In this document: one piece after another, positions 48,080 to 59,856 of the stretch
How positions within the stretch are numbered: the stretch's first letter is position 1
Layout: the number at the start of each line of letters is the position of its first letter
Assembly: GCA_009363875.1 (NCBI GenBank)
Contig: CM018685.1
Span: 63,964,593 to 64,028,592 of the forward strand
Direction: 5' to 3'
DNA: 64,000 nt
Source: Mikania micrantha
Taxonomy: Eukaryota > Streptophyta > Magnoliopsida > Asterales > Asteraceae
The notes under the pieces: generated by a model
Told to the model about the DNA's origin: nothing
The model's database searches: none
What the model saw: the letters and a program-made list of their open reading frames with translations, nothing else
Position numbers and translations under genes: made by a program

Positions 48080-48530
48080 CAACCTGCAAATAAGTCAAAA
48101 GATGTTCACTGACAAATTGTTGGACAAATAAATTAAGATGGCTGACACATATTTTGATGCTTTCATATATAAATACATTAATAAATATTAAAGTGGTGAT
48201 AGGTTTCTGTAGTATTTCATGTAGGCATATAATAATAATATTATATACAGGTCATGGACCACCAAAAATGCACACAAAATTTCGATTAATCTATGAGTAT
48301 TTTTTTTTATATTAAATCAACTTGAAGGCACAGCTTAAACTCAACTCGAAGAATAATTAATTAGAAGTTAAATATTTTAAATAAATGGAATTCACTTATA
48401 GTTCAATTTATTTTATTTACAGTCAATAGATTTATACAATTATATCTTATTAAGAATAAAAATTCGTAATTGTTTAAGAAACAAAAAGTTTGTTATCAAA
48501 AGACTAGTTAATTAACGAGTTAAATCAAGC
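47908..48530. other. AT-rich intergenic DNA with (TA)15 tract
   Basis: A pure TA run lies at 48047-48076. The rest is AT-rich with no gene, RNA or clear element. The sequence does not continue HSP70 copy A. Confidence 0.5.
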
Positions 48531-48539
48531 AAAGTTGGG

Positions 48540-49640
48540 TTGTAAATCTGATTTTAAATTATAACTAAAGTGTAGGTTATAAAACAACTTGAGGAAGTTA
48601 ACGACGTTACTTACTTTTGGCTAAATTAAGGTACGGATTTCTGGTCCTTTGATCGTAGCTTTAATTTTTCATATTTCGTTTAGAGTACTATTCCGACCCT
48701 TCTCCTATTGTTGCACTTTATCTCTTGTGTCTGAATCGAATTGTCATTGTTACTTGACTCTCTTTTATTATTGTTATAAGACTCGTATTAGATTATTATT
48801 TTTTTTGATATGATATACATGCGATAGATTTAGATACTTGAACTCATTATCGCATGTTCCCGATCATTGATTAGTTGCTTAACGAGACTTAGCATATTTA
48901 TAGTGAAATATTTTGACTTGACTTATCTTTCGTTTGACCTCAATACCCGAGCACATCCACCTATGGATTCATAGGGCGTCAATTGAGGCACCCTTGACGT
49001 GCTCTATCTGTGGCGGAGCGATTAGTCTACGGCGTCTCTCATTGTTTATTGATGTGCTAAGATGTTGCACTTATTGTTTATTTAGAGGCGTATGGATCGA
49101 TCCTAGGATAATTATTGTTTAATGTTATTGGTGAATGGTTAAGTATGTGTGCCCATGCTTCCATTGCACATTACTGGTACATTAGGGCTGCAGCCAATGT
49201 ACATACCGATCACTGTTTACCGAGACTGGCTCGTATGGGTATTTCTTATTGATATGATTTGTTTATTTTTCTGAAGTCATATTTTCATTTTTTTCGTTTC
49301 GATAATGTATTGCTTGCTATTGTTCTATCCGTTACTGAGCAATTTTGGCTCAGCCGTATTTCTTTTCTGTGGTTTTCTTTGTATACGGCAGGTACTCAAG
49401 GGGCTACTAGGAATGTGTGAAGAGAGTAAAACAAGGAAATTAGGATGTCAAGTTGAAGAATTGTTGATTTTATTAGTATTTAATTTTAAGACATTTGTTT
49501 ATTTTCTAGTTTGAATTGGTTTATGGATTTTGTTTATTTAAGGATTTCAATTGGAATTGGTACTTAATTATTATGGTTTATTGTTTCTGATTACTGTATC
49601 GAATGACACGTCAGCTCTAAAAGAGTTGGGGTGTTACATA
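48540..49640 (+). repeat. Probable Ty3 LTR remnant
   Basis: The 3' end (cacgtcagctctaaaagagt then tggggtgttaca) has the terminal form of Tekay-type LTRs, and the interior has LTR-like mixed composition with no coding potential. Copy C of the neighbouring HSP70 region continues past the equivalent point without it (near 62090), so it appears to be an insertion. The 5' end and target duplication were not found, and it may be truncated. Confidence 0.35.
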
Positions 49641-49825
49641 TTGTATGAGAAATGATCATGCATATCCATCCAACATCTGCTTGTAACCAAGTGACATTGG
49701 TGATTGTCTCTACCAAAGTAGTATGAGTTCAAATTCCTGTAAACATAGAATCAGGTGGTATTTAGGAGCAGAAATTGCTATTTAAAATATTCATCCAACA
49801 TAATAAGTGCATCGAAGGACCCAAT

Positions 49826-49978
49826 GAAATAGAAGTTGATACGACACAAAAGAATCAGATGCATGAAATAGAAGTTGACAAGACACAAAAGAATCAGATG
49901 CATGAAATAGAAGTTGACAAGACACAAAAGAATCAGATGCATGAAATAGAAGTTGACAAGACACAAAAGAATCAGATA
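49826..49978 (+). repeat. 39-bp minisatellite upstream of HSP70 B, four units
   Basis: Units begin at 49826, 49865, 49904 and 49943 (gaaatagaagttgacaagac plus acaaaagaatcagatgcat). The 39-bp period is 13 codons and the frame stays open for 84 codons (EIEVDKTQKNQMH repeated), but no start context or domain supports a protein. Copy C has two units and copy A a single partial unit. Confidence 0.85.
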
Positions 49979-50014
49979 CCAATCGAAGGACCCAATGAAA
50001 TAGGAGTTGAAAAG

Positions 50015-50203
50015 CAAGACGAAGGATAATAGGGGGGCGGGGGTGTGCTTCCCCTTTTTTACCGTTCGTAGTGTTAACTTTTGACCGAAAGGATATTTTT
50101 TGTTTTAAGCATCAATTTAGCCCCCTCGCTTCAAAAACTTAACATGTATTGCGGGTCTTGTAAATTTCCGTCCCTCCTTCAACACGTTCAAGCTCCGTCA
50201 CTG
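50015..50203. mobile_element. hAT-like MITE upstream of HSP70 B
   Basis: This 189-bp insert is flanked by an 8-bp direct repeat ttgaaaag (50007-50014 and 50204-50211). It ends in agctccgtcactg (complement CAGTGACGGAGC, a hAT-type terminus). The left end CAAGACGAAGG is only partly complementary. The same insert lies upstream of copy C and is absent from copy A. Confidence 0.7.
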
Positions 50204-50280
50204 TTGAAAAGACACAAAAGAATCAGATACCACACCAAGAGTTGCAACTTTTGATTGGTACTTTCATTGGTGCATCTGAA

Positions 50281-50287
50281 TATAAAT
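50281..50287 (+). promoter_or_regulatory. Putative TATA box of HSP70 copy B
   Basis: TATAAAT lies 84 bp before the ATG, the same spacing as in copies A and C. Confidence 0.5.
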
Positions 50288-50364
50288 TCTGATGCTATAA
50301 GCAATGTTGCGCATTGTCTCTGCATTGTAAAAAACGCTAGAATTTCTTCATCACACCTTAAAAA

Positions 50365-52233
50365 ATGTCCACAGGAAGTAGAGTTCCTGCCATTGGTATC
50401 GATCTTGGAACCACTTACTCGTGCGTGGCTGTTTGGCAGCACAACCGAATTGAGATCATTGCAAACGATCAAGGTAACCGTACAACCCCTTCGTATGTTG
50501 CCTTCAACGACACTGAACGTTTGGTTGGTGATGCTGCCAAGAACCAAGCTGCTTTGAATCCCACCAACACCGTCTTTGGTTAGTTAACTACTTAGTTATC
50601 ATTCTTTTCATTCTAGTCATTTGGTGTTTGAACCACGCTGTATGAAACAGATGTTAAACGATTGATTGGAAGAAAAGCAAGTGACAAAATTGTTCAGGAA
50701 GACATGAAATTGTGGCCTTTCAAAGTCGTGGCTGGGAGCCAGGACAAGCCGAAAATTGCAGTCACATACAAGAATGAAGATAAAGAATTTGCAGCTGAAG
50801 AAATATCTTCCATGGTTTTAGCCAAGATGAAAGGAATTGCTGAGACGTTTCTTGGGACGTGTGTTGAAAAGGCGGTAATCACTGTTCCTGCTTATTTCAA
50901 TGATTCTCAAAGGCAATCAACAAAAGATGCTGCAATGGTTGCTGGACTTGAGGTTCTTAGAATGATTCATGAACCTACAGCTGCTGCAATTGCTTATGCA
51001 CTTGACAAAAGAGCTGGTGTGGATGGCAAGATGAATGTGTTGGTTTTTGACTTAGGTGGTGGTACTTTTGATGTCTCTGTTCTCACCATTGAGGTTAAAG
51101 CTGGGGGTGGTGACACACATTTGGGAGGCGAGGACTTTGATAACAGAATGGTTAGCTATTTTGTCAATGGTAGATTGAGGGTTCATTGTGAGAGGGCAAA
51201 GAGAATTATTTCAACAGCAATTCAGACGACCATTGACATCGATTGCTTGTTTAATGGGATTGATTTTTCTGCTAAGTTTACTAGGGCCAAATTTGAAGAT
51301 GTGAACAAGGCGTTGTTCAACAAGTGCATGGATGCTGTGAAAACATGTCTGAGAGATGTGAATATGAGTAAAGATAGCATTGATGAAGTGGTTCTTGTTG
51401 GTGGATCGACCCGGATACCTAAAATACAAGAATTATTGCAAGAATTGTTTGACGGAAAATTACTCTGCCAACGAATCAATCCTGATGAAGCAGTTGCGTA
51501 TGGTGCTGGGATTCTTGCCGCGAACTTAAGCGGTGTAGGTGATGAAACTGTGCAGACTCTGACTCTAATTGATATTACTCCTTTGTCTCTTGGTGTGGCT
51601 TGTGATAAAGATGTTATGGCTGTTTTAATTCCAAAAAATTCATCTATACCAACTAAGAAGGAAAAAACATTTTGTACAGCTAGAGACAATCAAACTAGGG
51701 TGACTATACGTGTGTATCAAGGCGAGAGGTCCAAGTGTACAGGAAACCATCTTTTGTCACAATTTAGTTTGTCTGGCCTCCCGTCCGCCCCCCAAGGGGT
51801 AGTTGAGATAACTGTATGCTTTGAGATAGACGCCAATGGGATACTTCACGTCTCAGCCAACGAAATAACTAGCGGAAGTAACAATGCAATAAAAATAACC
51901 AACAATGATAGTCTAACAAGAGAAGAGATTATGAAGATGATTGAAGACGCTGAACGTTTTAAGTTTGAGGACGAAGCACACATGAAGAAGGTGAGGGCTC
52001 ATCAAGATTTAACCGACTATGTTTATAAATTAAGAACCAAGATTAAGGATTACAAGGTTCGGAAGAAGCTTAGAAAAAACGGCCTTAGTGTAAAAGACTT
52101 GGAAGCCATAGACCAACAGATTGAGGAAGCAATCAAGTGGCTTAATGAACACCCTGATGCTGAGGTTGATGACTTGGAGGACATGGAATTGGAGCTTAAT
52201 GCCATAAGCAGACTTAATAAGTTGAAACTTTGA
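50365..52233 (+). CDS. HSP70 copy B, heat shock protein 70 family with in-frame deletions
   Basis: Exon 1 is 50365-50578, a 72-bp intron spans 50579-50650 (gttagt...aaacag), and exon 2 is 50651-52233, giving 598 aa against about 650 for cytosolic plant HSP70. All three family signatures are present: IDLGTTYS, VFDLGGGTFDVS and VVLVGGSTRIPK. The substrate-binding domain and lid follow. Compared with copy C, 18 nt are missing after VLTI and 51 nt after SYFVN (helical part of the ATPase domain). The C-terminus ends LNKLKL, without the cytosolic EEVD tail that binds TPR co-chaperones. The deletions are in frame, but nucleotide-binding function is doubtful. It could be a transcribed but degenerate paralogue. 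Confidence 0.88.
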
Positions 52234-52572
52234 TTCAAAAACTAAGGTCATCAGAAGCAGTATCTCTAAACTAGTAAACTATCCATTATTAGCAAACCCT
52301 GTCTCTGAGTGCAAAACTGCAAAAATGAGGGTGGGGTACTGGGGTCTGGTATAGTCCAAACGTAAGCTCAAAAGGGGCTGTTTAAAAATGTAGAAATTTG
52401 GTTTGAATCAAAACATGTTTCGATCAAAGAATGTTATCACCTGTTGTATTTGGTTTTATGTAGTGGCTGTGATGGTGAAGGCTGTGCCAGCGATGGGTGT
52501 AGTGGCGAAGGTGGTGAGGGTGGCAACGCTTTACACACCCAACCTATCAGACTAAGAAAACTAATTACCCCA
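52234..52572. other. Downstream region of HSP70 B with duplicated spacer
   Basis: 52460-52560 matches parts of 17085-17390 upstream of HSP70 copy A (gtagtggctgtgatggtgaa, cacacccaacctatcagact) but lacks the MITE found there. No gene is seen. Confidence 0.55.
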
Positions 52573-52741
52573 TTTTTCTGCTACGTTTACCAGGGCCAAA
52601 TTTGAAGAGGTGAACATGGTGTTGTTCAAGAAGTGCATGGATGCTGTGAAAACATGTCTGACAGATGTGAGTATCAGTAAAGATAGCATTGATGAAGTGG
52701 TTCTTGTTGGTGGATCGACCCGGATACCTAAAATACAAGAA
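52573..52741 (+). pseudogene. HSP70 fragment
   Basis: 169 bp match copy B at 51265-51431 (ATPase domain through VVLVGGSTRIPKIQE) with several substitutions. It is bounded on both sides by unrelated sequence. It is a relic of another HSP70 copy. Confidence 0.85.
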
Positions 52742-52932
52742 AACCTCACAGTATTCGTAACTAAAAAACCAAACCGAATTCTAAATTAAGTTTTTGGTTT
52801 CGTTCCTAACTGTATTCGAATTCCGAATACGATTTTCAGTTAAGTTCCTAGCCAGATACCCGGGCCGCCCCTGGGTGCAAATCAATTTTTAAGAAAATCA
52901 ACTCTTTATTTTACCTTTAAAAATGGGATCCA
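52742..52932. other. Short non-coding stretch before the copia element
   Basis: A taattccgaa/tattcgaattcc-type repeated motif lies at 52750-52850. The last five bases (52928-52932, atcca) are the copia target duplication. Confidence 0.5.
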
Positions 52933-53371
52933 TGTTGGATCGATTCCTTTGATTTAGATGTAAACATGAATATGAAAACAATAATGAAATAGAGATTAGA
53001 TGAAACCTGTGAATCCAGTAAACGCATTGTTGATTCCAGACATGATTCCTGAGACGATCTTGACCGGGTTCCCGTTTAGGGTGTACGATTAGGATGGAGA
53101 TGAGATGAGAGAGGCTCGGTTATGGGATGTTCACGAAATCTCTAAGGGTTAGGAGAATTCGTGTGTGTGTGTGTGTTATGATGTTAAAAGTAAGTAACCC
53201 CGATTAGGAGCCTTAAGTCTCTTTATATATACACCCAAGGGGAAACCCTAATTAGGATAAATAAGGATAATTACGTCCATCAAATAATTATCTATTTGTT
53301 AGGGGTATTTAGGTAATTGATCTATTTAATTAAATAATCATAAGGGCCACATTTAATTATTTAGTCTAACA
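52933..53371 (-). repeat. Copia 3' LTR
   Basis: On the plus strand it starts tgttggatcgattcc and ends ttagtctaaca. It contains a (gt)n run near 53161. The purine tract (plus strand ttctcccactt, 53372-53382) adjoins its inner end. Confidence 0.93.
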
Positions 53372-53684
53372 TTCTCCCACTTGGCCAAGTGATTATTTAT
53401 TATGAGCATTAAATAAGTCTGCAGATTGATAATACTCATTTTAGTTCTAAATTGTAATCATAGCAGAGAAATACAGTCATTGAATCAGTTATTCAATTCA
53501 AGACCCCCATTAATCATACTACAATACAAATTTAAAACTTAAGTTAGGATCAATTAACTAGTAAGCCCTTTAACGAATGATTTGTGTTATTAGTGTCTAT
53601 ATGTCATTAGGCATGCGTGAACATATATTTAGAGACAAACAAATCAAATAAGTGAGGAAATTTCATTAATCATAAGTAAGTACA

Positions 53685-56600
53685 TTATGCAATAAGGTCT
53701 TTACATAAGCCCATCTTCGAAACATGTTCTTCGAATATTTTAGGTGGGAGACCTTTAGTCATCGGATCCGCAAGCATAACTTTAGTACTTATATACTCAA
53801 TACAAAGGTTATTTTCCTCAACTCGCTCGCGAACGAACAAGTACTTTGTATCAAGATATAAACCAGCACCGCTCGAACTGTTACTGTTCGAGAAGTTAAC
53901 GGCTGCTGAGTTATCACAGTAAAGCTTCAATGGTCTAGAGATAGAGTTAACGACTTTGAGTCCAGCGATAAGGTTTCTCAACAACATTCCATGACAGGTT
54001 GCATTGTACACTGCAACATATTCAGCCATCATAGTTGAGGTTGTTGCCAGCTGCTGCTTATGACTCTTCCATGAGATCGGTCTGCCTGCTAACATAAAGA
54101 TGTACCCCGAAGTGGATTTCTTATCATCTTTGCATTTAGCAAAGTCAGAATCAGAGTAACCAACCACTTCCAAATTATCACTTCTCCTATAAGTCAGTTT
54201 GAAGTCTTTTGTCCCTTGAAGATATCGAAGCACTTTCTTAGCTGCTTTCCAGTGATCAAGGCCAGGATTAGTCTGATAACGGCCAAGCATTCCAGCAATG
54301 TAAGCGATATCAGAACGAGTACAGACTTGAGCATACATAAGGCTCCCGACTACTGATGCATAAGGTATCATTCTCATTTGCGCCTTTTCAGCCTCAGTCT
54401 TCGGACATTGAAATGAACCGAAGACATCTCCTTTAACTACTGGAGCTACAGAGGGAGAGCAGTGTTGCATGTTGTAACGTGTGAGGACCCGATCAATGTA
54501 AGCCTTCTGAGATAAACCCAAAAGTCCATTGACTCTATCTCGGTGTATTTCGATGCCAATAACGTAAGAGGCCTCTCCGAGATCCTTCATGTCGAAATTA
54601 TGCGAAAGTAAGCGCTTCGACTCATGCAACATATCTAAGCTATTACTTGCCAAAAGAATGTCATCGACGTAAAGGACAAGTAAAGTAAAGTTGCTCCCAC
54701 TCATCTTGAGGTAGGTGCATTGATCCACTTGATTCTTCAGGAAACCGTGTTTCTTCATCACTTCATCAAACTTTAGATACCATTGACGTGAGGCTTGCTT
54801 CAACCCGTAGATGGATTTCTTTAGCTTGCAGACTAAATGCTCTTGACCTTCAGGCATAAAGCCCTCAGGCTGTTTCATGAACACGTCTTCATACAAGTCG
54901 CCGTTTAGGAAAGCAGTTTTGACGTCCATCTGATGTAGCTCTAAATCAAAATGAGCTACGAGGGCCATCACGATCCTTAAGGAATCTTTACGAGAGACAG
55001 GAGAGAATGTCTCTTGATAGTCAATTCCCTGTTTCTGAGTGAAACATTTTGCAACCAATCTTGCTTTGAAGCGTTCAATGTTCCCATTCGGATCCAGTTT
55101 TGTTTTGAACACCCATTTACATCCTACGGGTTTTACTCCGTTGGGTAGTTCTACTAAATCCCAAACATCGTTTTTCTTCATGGAATCAAGCTCATCAGTC
55201 ATAGCTATCTTCCATTCAGAAGACTGATCACTAGTAATGGCTTCATGATAAGAGGTAGGATCAGTAAACTTTCCGGCATCCATTTCAGCTTCAGTTAGGT
55301 AGGTTACATAATCATCAAAGTTAGTAGGCACTTCAGGCCTAGATGACCTCCTGAGCTGATTAGCGGGTTCAGCATGGTTGGTATTGTGTTGATGTTGATC
55401 AGATGAGGTGCCTTCATTCTCGGTAACGTTTGGAGCAGTAGTGAGTCCTGATTGTGTCGGAGTAGGTGCAGTGAAGTTCGGAGTAGCATGGTGTACAAGA
55501 GGAGTAATCGGAGGTAAGTTAGTCGACGATGAGTGTCTCCCCCCCGCGTCTTGTACTTCTTGCAAATCAGAGTCAGGATTTTCGCTGCTCCCACTGACCT
55601 TTGAATCCTCAAGGAAATAAGCATGCTTTGTTTCTACAATTCGAGTGACGTGGGTAGGACAATAGAATCTATAACCCTTTGAGTGATCGGGATACCCGAT
55701 GAAGTAACATGTAACAGTTTTCATGTCTAGCTTCTTTAAGAAGGGATTATAGAGTTTAGCTTCGGCAAGACAACCCCATACTTTCATATATCTAAGACTC
55801 GGTTTCCTTCCTGTCCAAAGTTCATAAGGAGTTTTAGGGACAGATTTCGAAGGAACTCTATTGAGTATATGAACTGCTGTCTTTAAGGCCTCGGTCCAGA
55901 GGAATGAGGGTAAATCTAAGTTGGCTAACATACTGCGCACCATGTTCATTAGGGTTCTGTTTCTCCTTTCAGCAACACCATTTTGTTGAGGAGTACCGGG
56001 CATGGTGTATTGGTTCACGATCCCCTGGCCTTTACAAAACTCATAAAATGGACCAGGAGCCTGACCCACATTAGTATGTCTACCATAATATTCACCTCCT
56101 CTATCTGATCTCACAACATTTATTTTAAGATCTAGTTGATTTTCAACTTCAGTTTTATAATCTTTAAAAGTTGTAAGTGATTCAGATTTGTCCTTGATTA
56201 GATACAAGTACATGTAACGAGAATAATCATCAATGAAAGTGATAAATGAAGTATGTCCAGTTATTCCAGCAATGGTGTAAGGGCCACTAATATCTGTGTG
56301 AATTATTTCTAATAAATTAGAACTCCGAGTGGCACCTTTCTTAGTTGTTGTTGTCATTTTGCCTTTAAGGCATTTGACGCATGTTCCAAAGTCAGTGAAA
56401 TCAAGAGAAGGTAAAACTTCATCCTTTACGAGTCGAGATAAGCGATCCCGTGAGATGTGGCCTAAACGTTGATGCCACAACATGGATGAAGTTTCTAAGT
56501 CTCTTTTCCTTTTAGTCTTTGTTGAGTTCTCATTAATGTTATATGATAACAAAGACCTAGAGAAATCATCATCTAGTTCTAACTTATAGAGACCACCATC

Positions 56601-56792
56601 CAAAAGACCAGTACCAAATACTTGAGAATTAGAACTAATAGTAAGTCTGTCATTACCATGAGAAACATAAAAACCATCCATGTCTAACTTTGGTCTTGAT
56701 ACAAGATTCCTAGAAATTTCAGGAATATATAAGGTATCATAAAGTTTAATACATAGGCCGGTTTTCATTATTAATTCTAAGGTTCCCATGGC
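53685..56792 (-). pseudogene. pol: Copia polyprotein, integrase-RT-RNase H part
   Basis: About 1035 codons are open. GAG-pre-integrase zinc finger (HQRLGHISRDRLSRL...CVKCLKGK, about 105-150), integrase core (IHTDISGPY, VVRSDRGGEYYG and PQQNGVAERRNRTL), RT (RVT_2 type, GCKWVFKTKLDPNG, KTAFLNGDLYEDVFMKQPEG, LLVLYVDDILLAS at about 703) and RNase H (GYSDSDFAKCKDDKKSTSGY at about 880). The ATG at 56789 is internal: the frame was continuous with gag at 58894-59856 before the solo LTR inserted. Domain order IN before RT identifies Ty1/copia. Confidence 0.93.
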
Positions 56793-56797
56793 AGCAA

Positions 56798-58893
56798 TGT
56801 CACACTCCCACCCCTCGTCACCTCATGTATGATATCACCGAAATGGTCGCAGAAGCATAGTGGTGATGTCTCTGAGGTAAGGGGTGACTTGCTTGATCCG
56901 ATATCACAAGCACACCGATTAACATAAAATAAATACATTACAGGGTTTCGTTATTACAATTTACATTACAATATTAACCTATTTAATTACAAATTTGTGA
57001 GGTGCATTCTCCCCGGAGTCACGGTCTACCTGCAAAATGGTTTGATTTGAAAACGTCAGCACAAAGCTGGTGAGTTTATACAGTTCAAGTTTCACAATAT
57101 GATATGATATGATATGTAATATAAGTTCTCAAAATGTTCAGTTCAAGATAACCATGGGACCCGTATCTAGTTCCTTTCTGACGATATTGTTCTACAAGAT
57201 ACTACCCGTCGGTAACATCTTAATGCCTCATTATCTTAATGTCTATCACAACATTAAGAAGTTTTGGAAACAGGAAACAAACATTCACACAAGGGGAGAT
57301 GCAATCCTCCCAGCAAATGGGTGGTCAGCCGATAGTACTATCATTGTTTCCCCGTTCGGCCACACATGGGTTCACTAGATACAGTTCAGAAATGAGGACT
57401 TAAGTTCTGTGATAGTGTTCTGTTCTCCGGGCAAAATCCCATGAAATCCACAAGTTCTCAACACTCACATGAAATCACATAGATAACAGTGATACATATC
57501 ATATGTTCAATAAAAGTTCAACAGTGTTCCCCGATGTTTATAAAAGATTAAAAATAAAAGGGGTTGTACGAAACTCACCTGATGATATAGATGTAGCAGA
57601 ATATCTCCAAAATGATAATAGAGAAGTGATTCTGCATTTATTTATATTTAATGAGTTATTTATGTTCTATTTTACTGATTAGATCTTTCTGAACGTTCAA
57701 TGTCAAAGACATTGCGTAGTAAGTCATCAAACCGTTATTAAATGTTTAATTGGTTAATTTAGTATTGTATCATACAATGTATGATAATGTAGGAACCTAC
57801 ATTGCATTAGATTCCTAATACAAGGTTGATGACATTCTTGATTAATCAGAATAATCCCAGATTAACCAAATAGTTAATGTTGTTGATTATGATACTGTAA
57901 CAGTTTCTAGATAATTTAATGGCTTAGGAATGATCAATCCTTGTTATTGATTACCCAATTATCATGAAATATCACAATGTACCATCAGAATAGGTGTAAT
58001 AACCATGTTTAACATTCTAATCTGACTGTTATCATAAACATCAGATAATCGTTCCAATGAGTATGTTAATGGTTTTGATTAGTTTGTAACACTTGGATTT
58101 AACCTTGTATTTCAAGGATTAATCCAACTAATCACCTACATTGTTATAATTAAATAGATTAAACCATTATAATCATGGGTATGGTTTCATGCAAACCGGG
58201 CGTTACAACGGATCAAAACAAGGATTTAACCGTTAAAACTTCGTGTTCTTTGTTTATAATCAATCCTAGCCATCATCTAGGCAATAATCAACAATCCTAA
58301 CTATGTCATTACGTTCAAAATCAAGATCTAGTCAATCAATAACAAACTAGATGGTTAAAACGAATCATTACCTAATTCTGACGGATTTCTGACTTCAAAA
58401 CAACGATCGGTACTTGCAGATAAGTCCCTTGCTTCAACCACACGATCAGATGTCTTCAAAACTGATATTGGATGCTCAAAAATGATGTTCTTCGCATGTG
58501 GTGGTGTTCTGGTGCGAGAGATGTAAAGAAAAATCAACTTGCATGAAAGCTGATGAAGTAGATCAGATTTCTCCACCGCCACATCCGTCGCGTACCGCGA
58601 CCAGATGCCCAAAAAGGCTTCGCGTACCGCGGAGAAATCCGGAGGAATCTTAGATATTTTGCAATCATCGCGTACCGCGATGGGTCCAGTCGACCAACAC
58701 TTGGTGATTTTTCTTCATTTTTCGATTCCGGGCAATCCAGGACTCCGTTTTGCACACGGTTTTTGCCCACGTTCATCATTTCTCACCTACTATCAACCTG
58801 TAATAATTAAGATTGTTAAATCAACGTGGATTTCTAGAACGATCAAATGTGCTCACATCATTGATGACGTAATTCTCGTATTCAACTGTCACA
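56798..58893 (-). mobile_element. Solo LTR of a Tekay-2-like element
   Basis: This 2096-bp sequence resembles the Tekay-2 LTR in reverse orientation along its length. On the minus strand it starts TGTGACAGTTG and ends GGGAGTGTGACA. The target duplication agcaa is at 56793-56797 and 58894-58898. There is no internal region, so it formed by LTR-LTR recombination. It shows three cgcgtaccgc hairpin motifs (58586-58682) and the conserved donor-like and complementary motifs. It is more diverged from Tekay-2 than the two Tekay-2 LTRs are from each other. Confidence 0.93.
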
Positions 58894-59856
58894 AGCAACA
58901 GATAGTTCCTTTCCATCCCCAAGCTTAAGCTTTCTTTGGTTTTTTTCCAGCCTCCGGATTGTAAGGAATCCCTGAGTAGAATTGGTCACATTAACCATAG
59001 AACCATAGTCAAACCACCAAGTATTAGTTGGAACATTTAAATTAAAGGACTCAATTATCATATTAAGATGATTACCTCTCTTAACCAGCCATTCCTTGAA
59101 GTTAGGGCAATCTTTCTGCTTATGTCCTGCCTTTCGGCAGAACCTGCAATAGGGATTGCCATTGGAATTGTTAGAGCTGGAGGAAGCACCTGCATTGGAC
59201 TTAGGGAATTTAGAAGCATCCTTATGAGTATTGTTCTTCCTTTTCTTCGAACCAGTGGCCATCAGGTAAGCAACATCTGGTTTCTCGAGCTTCTGACGCT
59301 CTTCCTCTTGTACGCACATGGCAATCAACTCGTTCATCAACCACTTCTCTTTCTGAGTGTTGTAGTTGATCTTGAAAGCCTCATAAGATGCAGGAAGAGA
59401 AGTCATAATGAAGTGAACCAAGAAACCGTCACTGATCTCCATGTCTAATCCCTTAAGTTTACGGGCCATGTCGTTCATCATCATGATGTGCTCACGAATG
59501 CCACTGATCCCGTCATATTTTGTAGACACCAGTTTCATTATTAGGGTGCTAGCATGCGCCTTGGAGGTTCCTTTGAATTGTTCCTCCACAGAAGTAAGAT
59601 GAGCCTTCGCATTATTCAAGTCAGGAATAGCTCCTCTGATGATTGGGCTAATGGAGTTCTTGATAAACATGAGAGCCATCCGATTAGCCTTCTCCCATTT
59701 CTCATGCAGCAGCTTAGCTTCAGCAGTGCTCTTATCAGTGAGGGCAGGAGGTGCAGGCTCTCTCAGTGCATAGTCAAACTCAGTAATCCCAAGAGTCAGC
59801 ATCAGGGAATCTTTCCAAGCAGAGAAGTTTGTGCCGGTAAGGGTTTCAATTCCCAT
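58894..59856 (-). pseudogene. gag: Copia Gag and protease start, interrupted
   Basis: 321 codons run from the ATG at 59856. A UBN2-type gag domain (TGTNFSAWKDSLMLTLGITE, about 5-210) is followed by a CCHC knuckle CRFCRKAGHKQKDC (about 240) and the beginning of the protease. Where copia elements normally have a DSG active site after a WW pair, this copy reads WWFDYGS, so the catalytic Ser is Tyr. The solo LTR then interrupts the frame after the codons for SVA. Confidence 0.9.

Noticed and set aside
49775..50029. 84-codon frame with EIEVDKTQKNQMH repeats as a possible repeat protein
   Set aside because: It follows the 39-bp minisatellite, extends into a MITE at its 3' end, and has no promoter or domain support. 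Kept as a repeat only.
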